A DNA stretch of 64,000 nt, taken from positions 1-64,000 of the forward strand of contig JANEZZ010002761.1 in assembly GCA_026122225.1 (NCBI GenBank), written 5' to 3'. This DNA is from Heloderma charlesbogerti (lineage: Eukaryota > Chordata > Lepidosauria > Squamata > Helodermatidae). Below the pieces are notes generated by a model. That model did no database searches. It saw only the letters and a program-made list of their open reading frames with translations, and was not told where the DNA came from. This document shows, piece after piece, positions 57,212-64,000 of the stretch. A program made the position numbers and the translations under genes. Every line of letters begins with the position of its first letter. Position 1 is the stretch's first letter.

Positions 57212-57247
57212 ATCTTTATATTATAAGAATATGCCTTATAATATAAA
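57212..57247. repeat. Perfect hairpin at an L2 5' junction
   Basis: CTTTATATTATAAG and CTTATAATATAAAG are perfect inverted 14-mers separated by about seven bases. L2 homology begins at 57249. Confidence 0.85.
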
Positions 57248-57248
57248 G

Positions 57249-58276
57249 GTGGCGGAAGTCTCACTCCAAAGACGATCAGACATGGGCAACAGCTGTATCT
57301 TCAGCCTATCACGTGGCGGTGAAGGCAGCAAAAAAGGAATATTACGCTGCCTGTATCGCATCTGCAGAGTGCTGTCCCAAGAGGCTGTTCCAAGTGGTCC
57401 GGAGCCTGGTCGGTCCAGTTGCTCTGGAACTGCTGGAGCATTCTAAGGCCTCCTGAGGTCTTGGCAAGGCACTTTGCGGATAAAATTGATTGGATTAGGA
57501 GTGTTATTCCATGCACCATGGATACAGTTAGCGAGCAAGAGGCAGTCTGTGGCAAACCAGTTTTGTGGGACTGGTTCCAGCTTCTTCCTTCTGATGAAGT
57601 GGACAAGGTGCTTTCATCTGTAAGGCCGACCACCTGCTTACTTGATCCTTGCCCATCTTGGCTCATTATGAGCTGCAGAGAGAGGCTGGGTGAGGGGATC
57701 AGTGTGGTGGTGAATGCCTCCCTTGAGGAGGGAGTGATGCCATCAGCCCTCAAGGAGGCAGTGATAAGATCCACTCCTTGGATCCCCAAGTTTTGAACAC
57801 CTTTCGCCCAGTTTTGAATCTGCCATTTTGGGGCAAGGTGATTGAGTGGGTGGTGGTGATGCAATTGAAGGCACACTTGGAAGATGTCGATTATCTAGAT
57901 CCATTTCAATTGGGCTTCAGGCCTGGGCATGGGACAAAAATGGCTTTGGTTGCCTTGGTGGATGATAAGAGGAGGGCTCTGGATAGGGGTGAATCCTCTC
58001 AGTGGCTTTTGATACCATTGACCACGGTACCCTCCTGGACTGCCTGGAGGAGTTGGGCATTGGAGACACCGTATTATGGTGGTTCCAGTCCTTCCTCTCC
58101 AGCAGGTACCAGAGGGTAGCACTGGGAGAGGAGGTTTTGGACCCGTGGCCGCTCACTTGTGGGGTGCCACAGGGTTCCATCGTCTCCCCGATGCTATTTA
58201 ACATCTATGTGAAGCCGCTGGGGGCTATCATCAGGAGGTCTGTGGTGCGGTGTCATCAATATGTGGATGACATGGA
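57249..58276 (+). mobile_element. L2 LINE (second subfamily), partial, plus strand
   Basis: Starts at GGTGGCGGAAGTCTCACTCC (linker after the endonuclease) and runs to the reverse transcriptase palm (HQYVDDMEL, a damaged YADD). Fragments include LARHFADKIDWIRSVIPCTM, RPTTCLLDPCPSWLI and YLDPFQLGFRPGHGTKMALV. Several frameshifts break the protein. It ends abruptly where the opposite-strand L2 tail begins, and the missing 3' part is not found beyond that copy. Confidence 0.9.
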
Positions 58277-60895
58277 GCTTGCTTTATTTATTTATTTATT
58301 TATTATTAAATTTATTAATTGCCCATCTGGCTGGTCACCCAGCCACTCTGGGCGATGTACAACATACAATAAAACAGTTTAAAACAATAAAATTCTACAA
58401 TAAAAACATTTTCTAAAATACCCTAACCCACCCCAAATGCCTGCCTGAACAACAACGTTTTTAATGCACGACGGAAGCTCATTAAAGAGGGGGCATGATG
58501 GAGTTCCCTAGGGAGGGAGTTCTACAGAGTGGGGGCCACCACAGAAAAGGCCCTCTCCCTCGTCCCCACCAGTCTAGCTGTCCTGGCTGATGGGACAGAG
58601 AGAAGGCCATCCGAGGCTGATCTTGTTAAGTGGCCTGTCTGGTGCTGCTGGAGGCGCTCCTTAAGACAGGCTGGGCCGGAACCATATAGGGTTTTAAAGG
58701 TCAAAACCAACACCTTGAATTTGGCCCAGAAAACAACTGGTAACCAGTGCAACTCCTTCAGCACTGGAGTGATGTGATCTCGCCGGCGGCTGCCTTTAAT
58801 CAGGTGAGCCGCCGGGTTCTGTACCAGCTGCAGTTTCCGAACCGTCTTCAAGGGTAACCCCACATAGAGCGCATTACAGTAGTCTAAACGAGAGGAGACC
58901 AGGGCATGTACTGTCGATGGGAGCAGATGGTCGGGAAGGAAGGGGCGCAGCCGCCGTATCAGATGGAGTTGATACAGCTCTGTCCGGCTCACATCTGACA
59001 CCTGAGCCTCCATGGACAGCTGGGAGTCCAATATGACCCCCAGGCTGCGGACCTGGTCTTTCAAGGGTAGCCGTACCCCATTCAACACCAGGTCAACATC
59101 CCCCAGCCTCCTCTTGTCTCCCACCAAAAGTGCCTCGGTCTTGTCAGGGTTCAGCTTCAGCTTATTCCTCCCCATCCAGCCACTCACCGTCTCCAGACAT
59201 TTGGACAGGGATTCTACAGCCAACCTTGGTGAAGATTTGAATGAGAGGTAGAGCTGTGTGTCATCTGCATATTGATGACACTGCACCCCAAACATCCTGA
59301 TGATAGCCCCCAGCGGCTTCACATAGATGTTAAATAGCATCGGGGAGAGGATGGAACCCTGTGGCACCCCACACGTAAGTGGCCACGGGTCTGAAACCTC
59401 CTCTCCCAGTGCTATCCTCTGGTACTTGCCGGACAGGAAGGACCGGAACCACCACAATACGGTGTCTCCAATGCCCAACCCCTCCAGGCGGTCCAGGAGG
59501 ATACCATGGTCAATGGTATCAAAAGCCGCTGAGAGGTCGAGGAGAACAAGGAAGGAGCATTCACCCCTATCCAGAGCCCTCCTCATATCATCTACCAAGG
59601 CAACCAAGGCCGTTTCTGTCCCATGCCCAGGCCTGAAGCCCGACTGAAATGGGTCTAGATAATCAGTTTCTTCCAAGTTTGCCTTCAACTGAACCGCCAC
59701 CACCCGCTCAATCACCTTGCCCAAAAATGACAGATTTGAGACTGGGTGAAAGTTGTTCAGAATTTGAGGATCCAAGGAGGGCTTCTTTAAGAGCGGTCTT
59801 ATCACTGCCTCCTTGAGGGCTGATGGCATCACTCCCTCCTCAAGGGAGGCATTCACCACCGCCCTGAACCCCTCACCCAGTCTCTCTCTGCAGCCCATAA
59901 TGAGCCAAGATGGGCAAGGATCAAGTAAGCAGGTGGTTGGCCGTACAGATCAAAGCACCTTGTCCACTTCATCAGGAGGAAGAAGCTGGAACCGATCCCA
60001 CAAAAACGGTTTGCCACAGGCCGCCTCTTGCTCACTAACTGTATCCACAGCGTGCAGAGTAACACTCCTAATCTGATCAATTTTATCTGCAAAGTGCCTC
60101 GCCAAGGCCTCACAGGAGGCCTTAGAATGCTCCAGTGGTTCCGGAGCCACAGGACTGACCAGGCTGCGGACCACTTGGATCAGCCTCCTGGGACAGCACT
60201 CTGCAGACGCGATAGAGGCAGCATAATATTCCTTTTTTGCTGCCTTCACCGCCACGTGATAGGCTGAAGATACAGCTCTAGCCCGTGTCTGATCGTCTTT
60301 GGAGTGAGACTTCTGCCACCGGCACTCTAGCCGTCTCGCCTCCTGTTTCAGAGCTCGTAACCGCGGATTGAACCATGGTGCAGTCCGAGCCCTGTTCAGG
60401 GGGAGAGGGCGTTTTGGAGCCACCTGATCTAATGCCCCAGTGATTGCGGCATTCCAGCCACCCACCAGGGTCTCGACCGAGTGGCCGTTGGCGTGCCCCA
60501 GAGAATCCCCAAGCGTGTTCAGGAATCCATTTGGATCCATAAGACGCCTGGGGCGGACCATTTTAATGGGTCCTCCACCCCTGCGGAGGGGTTGTGGAAC
60601 CGAGAAGTCCAACGTCACCAGATAGAGATCTGACCATGACAAGGGGGTGGTGGGCATACCCCCGACTTCCAGATCACTCCCCACTTCTCCAGAAACAAAC
60701 ACAAGGTCTAGTGCATGACCGGCTACATGGGTGGGCCCAGTTAGAATATGGTGCAGCTCCCAGGAGGCCATGGTCTCCATGAAGTCCCGAGGTGCTCCTG
60801 TGAGGATGGCCTCCGAATGTACGTTGAAGTCGTAACTATGAACTATAAGCTTGACCTGTTGGGAAGCAGAACAGGATTCTGCTGGGGCTGGATTC
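58277..60895 (-). mobile_element. L2 LINE (second subfamily), minus strand
   Basis: The 3' end is (TTTA)n at 58277-58310 on the plus strand, preceded on the minus strand by CATCGCCCAGAGTGGCTGGG. This 3'UTR differs from the first L2 subfamily (14451-18413), while the proteins are clearly related. The 5' end is cut within the endonuclease near 60895. Confidence 0.93.
58522..60895 (-). pseudogene. L2 endonuclease (partial)-reverse transcriptase with one stop
   Basis: Two same-frame pieces (60897-59950 and 59898-58522) are separated by one TGA at 59952-59950. The plus-strand relative at 57620 has TCA there, so it is a single C-to-G type change. It includes the last third of the endonuclease (HILTGPTHVAGHALDLVF), NNFHPVSNLSFLGKVIERVV, LLDLSAAFDTIDHGILLDRL, GVPQGSILSPMLFNIYV and HQYADDTQLYL. 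Upstream catalytic parts of the endonuclease are absent. Confidence 0.92.
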
Positions 60896-61741
60896 ACACA
60901 TTTTTGTAAGGTCAGTCTGTTGTAAGGAAACAGGGAGTATAGTTAAATGTTACTCAATATATAATAATTAGACTTTAAAATGTGGGATACATTTTTCACA
61001 TTCTGTTTTATTAATAAGAATATATGCAAAGTATCTGTCCAGTTTAACTCAGAGTCTAAGGAGTTATGTTTATTATTAAAATATTTTCATCCCATCTTTC
61101 CAACAAAGCAGGACCTTCAAGGTGGCTAACAATCAATTATACAATGCTGTTCATTTTCATTACAAACAAAACATTAATCAGCATAGTTCAGGGGGAAGCT
61201 GCAAAGTCCCCATAAGAAAATTAGTCCTACAGAACAAGAAAGTAAGTGAGACCATATCACTAATTATGAAATAGTATTTAGAATGTAAATTTAAATGCAG
61301 TATTACTCTGCATTCAACTGTTGCACTGCATTCAAGACAAATCACCAGAAGGTGTATTTCCCCCTATTTTCATTTTATTGGGAATATCAAAATACTGATA
61401 CTCAGACAGAACATCGTTATCTCATCACTAGTAAAAACAGCTGGGAACTTAGTGTCACAGCAGTTATTTATTTTCACTAACTGAACTCAGTCATCCATTT
61501 GACCAAATGTAGCTAAAACATCTGGGAAACAGATGCTTTTTGAAAATCCCATGTCTGATCTACAGAGATGAGGGAAAAGTTTATGTTCATGTTCTTCTCC
61601 TTAAGCTTATGCTATACTGATATAATATTTCTAACTTGCCTGAGGTTGTTCCTCCATCTAAGCTCTTTGGAGATTAGAAGAACAGAATGATAGGTAGCCA
61701 GATCTCGGGATTTTTTATTTTTAAAAAAATATAATAAAATT
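60896..61741. other. Mostly anonymous; possible L2 3'-end fragment at 61075-61230
   Basis: ATTTTCATCCCATCTTTCCA followed by ACAAAGCAGGACCTTCAAGG and TGGCTAAC resembles the reverse complement of a LINE/L2-type 3' end. The remainder shows nothing recognisable. Confidence 0.4.
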
Positions 61742-64000
61742 ATTGTTGTTGTTCAGTCGTTCAGTCATGTCCAACTGTTCATGACCCCATGGACCATAGC
61801 ACGCCAGGCCTTCCTGTCCTGCGCTCTCTCCCGGAGTGTGCTCAAGTCCATATTCATTGCATCGGTGATGCTATCTAGCCATCTCATCCTCTGCCGTTTC
61901 CTTCTCCTTTTGCGTTCAGTCTTTCCCAGCATCAGGGTCTTTTCCAGGGAGTTTTCTCTTTTCATTAGGTGGCCAAAATATTGGAGCTTCAGCTTCAGTA
62001 TCTGTCCTTCCAATGAGCACTCAGGGTTGATTTCCTTTAGGATGGACTGATTTGACCTCCTTGCAGTCCAGGGGACTCGTAAGAGTCTTCTCCAGCAACA
62101 CAGTTCGAAAGCATCAATTTTTCGGCGCTCAGCCTTCCTTATAGTCCAGCTCTCACAACCATACGTTGCTACTGGGAAAACCATAGCTCTGATCATACGA
62201 ACCTTTGTCGGCAAGGTGATGTCTCTGCTTCTTACTATGCTGTCTAGGTTGGCCATAGCTTTCCTCCCAAGGAGCAAGCGTCTTTTAATTTCATGGCTAC
62301 AGTCACCGTCTGCGGTGATCTTGGAAAGATCACCGCAAGAAAATAAAATCTGTCACCCCCCCTTCTATGTGCAAAGAAGTGATGGGGCCAGATGCCATGA
62401 TCTTAGTTGTTTTAATGTTGAGTTTCAAACCAGCTTTTGCACTCTCCACTTTCATCCTCAACAAGAGGCTCTTTAGATCCTCTTCGCTTTCTGCCATTAG
62501 GGTGGTATCGTCTGCGTATCTGAGGTTGTTGATAATTCTCCTGGCGATCTTAATTCTGACCTGTGATTCATCCAACCCAGCATTTCTCATGATGTACTCT
62601 GCATATAAAGTAAATAAGCAGGGCAACAATATACAGCCTTGTCGTACTCCTTTCCTAATTTTGAACCAATCGGTTGTTCCATGTCCAGTTCTTACTGTTG
62701 CTTCTTGACCCTCATACAGGTTTCTCAGGAGACAGGTAAGGTGGTCTGGTACTCCCATCTCTTTACGAATTTGCCACAGTTTGTTGTGATCCACACAATC
62801 AAAGACTTTAGCATAGTCAATGAAGCAGAAATACACGTTTTTCTGGAATTCTCTTGCTTTCTCCATGATCCAGTGAATGTTGGCGATTAGATCTCTAGTT
62901 CCTTTGCCTCTTCGAAACCCCGCTTGTACTTCCAGTAGTTCTCGGTTCACATACTGCTGAAGCCTAGCTTGTAGGATTTTGAGCATCACCTTGCTGGCAT
63001 GTGAAATGAGCGCAATTGCGTGGTAGTTTGAACACTCTTTGGCGATGCCTTTCTTTGGAATTGGAATGTAAACTGACCTTTTCCAGTCTTGCGGCCACTG
63101 TTGAATGTTCCAAATTTGTTGGCATATTGAGTGCAGCACTTTAAAAGCATCATCTTTTTGGATCTTAAATAGCTCAGCTGGAATACTGTCATCTCCGCTA
63201 GCTTTGTTGTTAGTAATGCTTCCTAAGGCCCACTTGACTTCACTCTCTAGGATGTCCGGCTCAAGTTCAGTGACCGCACTATCATGGCTATCAGGGACAT
63301 TCAGATCTTTCCTGTATAGTTATTCTGTGTATTCTTGCCACCTCTTCTTAATCTCATCTGCTTCTGTTAGGTCCCTGCCTTCTTTGTCCTTTAGCATGCC
63401 CATCTTTGCACAAAATGTTCCCTTGATATCTCCGATTTTCTTGAAAAGATCTCTAGTCTTTCCCATTCTATTATTTTCCCTGATTTCTTTGCATTGTTCA
63501 TTTAAGAAGGCCTTCTTGTCTCTCCTTGCTATTCTCTGGAAATCTGCATTCAGTTGGATATATCTTCCCCTTTCTCCCTTGCTTTTCGCTTCCCTTCTTT
63601 CCTCAGCTACTTGTAAAGACTCATCAGACAGCCACTTTGCTTTCTTGCATTTCTTTTTCTTTGGCATGGATTGAGTTGCTGCCTCCTGAACAATGTTACG
63701 GACCTCTGTCCATAGTTCCTCAGGCACTCTATCTATCAGGTCTAATCCCTGAAATCTATTCCTCACCTCCACTGTATATTCATAAGGGATATGATTGAGG
63801 TCATACCTGAATGGTTTAGTGGTTTTCCCTACATTCTTCAATTTAAGCCAAAATTTTGCAAGAAGCAGCGCATGATCTGAGCCACAGTCAGCTCCAGGTC
63901 TTGTTTTGACTGACTGTATAGAGCTTCTCCATCCTTCGCTGCAAAGGACATAATCAGTCTGATTTCGATATTGACCATCTGGTGATGTCCATGTGTAGAG
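61742..64000 (-). mobile_element. RTE-BovB LINE copy 4, continuing past the window
   Basis: The 3' end with TTGTTGTTGTTCAGTCGTTC (tail) is at 61742 and homology continues to base 64000, within the endonuclease. It is at least 2.26 kb long. A palindromic replacement near 62312-62336 disrupts it. Confidence 0.95.
61765..63999 (-). pseudogene. BovB endonuclease/RT, frameshifted
   Basis: Broken into pieces at 63841-63320 (linker), 63139-62330 (RT including FIDYAKVFDCVDHN, GVRQGCILLPCLFTLY, RYADDTTLMAES) and 62277-61765 (C-terminal domain up to near the normal end). RT motifs are mostly present, but indels separate them. The endonuclease portion near the window edge lacks one clean frame. Confidence 0.9.

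Noticed and set aside
57249..60895. Twin-priming explanation for the inverted L2 pair
   Set aside because: In twin priming the inverted segment lies at the 5' side of the same copy. Here the inversion begins beyond the 3' tail of the minus-strand copy.
1..64000. Host protein-coding exons, tRNA or rRNA genes
   Set aside because: No frame outside transposable elements showed a recognisable domain with plausible splice borders, and no tRNA or rRNA signature was seen. Short exons could be missed by eye.

Overview
The window looks like non-coding nuclear DNA from a squamate reptile (lizard or snake). The diagnostic content is transposable: RTE-BovB LINEs of the squamate/ruminant type, two distinct L2-clade LINE subfamilies, CR1 copies with the (ATTCTATGA)-like 3' end, a vertebrate L1/Tx1-type ORF2 remnant, a Tc1-like transposon, solo LTRs and several fold-back DNA elements. 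I found no convincing host exon, tRNA, rRNA, or bacterial/viral gene cluster. Nearly every long reading frame belongs to a retrotransposon. The species cannot be determined from this sequence alone.

Layout. 1-2545: AT-rich DNA, a 33-base poly-C run and a 5'-truncated BovB (+). 2.8-6.6 kb: palindromic interspersed repeats, a MIR-like SINE and fold-back elements. 6.8-10.8 kb: an L1 ORF2 remnant split by a full-length BovB with an intact 1047-codon ORF and a 10-bp target-site duplication (TSD), then split again by a small MITE. 12.7-13.66 kb: a 957-bp hAT-like element made largely of nested palindromes. 14.45-18.41 kb: a nearly full-length L2 with four tandem 5'UTR monomers and one in-frame stop. 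20.7-23 kb: a second hAT-like element inside another non-autonomous element, then a solo LTR. 23.7-25.6 kb: a Tc1-like transposon with IR/DR ends inside a tandem duplication.

26-36.6 kb: degraded L2, two CR1 copies and an L2 that landed inside a minisatellite. 37.9-42 kb: a non-autonomous element, a second solo LTR (1230 bp) and an old L2. 43-50.2 kb: fold-back elements, a third hAT-like element fused to a BovB (-) that lacks its 3' end, an L2 fragment and another fold-back. 50.4-57.2 kb: mostly anonymous sequence with a fourth hAT-like element (perfect 8-bp TSD) and CR1 pieces. 57.2-60.9 kb: two L2 copies of one subfamily in opposite orientation. 61.7-64 kb: a BovB (-) running off the window.

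How the parts relate. BovB, L1, L2 and CR1 encode endonuclease plus reverse transcriptase and move by target-primed reverse transcription. The hAT-like, fold-back and MITE units are non-autonomous DNA elements with no transposase in the window. Nesting gives a relative chronology: L1 is older than the BovB inside it, the minisatellite is older than its L2, and the tandem duplication is older than its Tc1. The most interesting items are the intact BovB, the palindrome-packed hAT-like family whose internal hairpin modules are shared between copies, and the L2 with promoter-like monomers.
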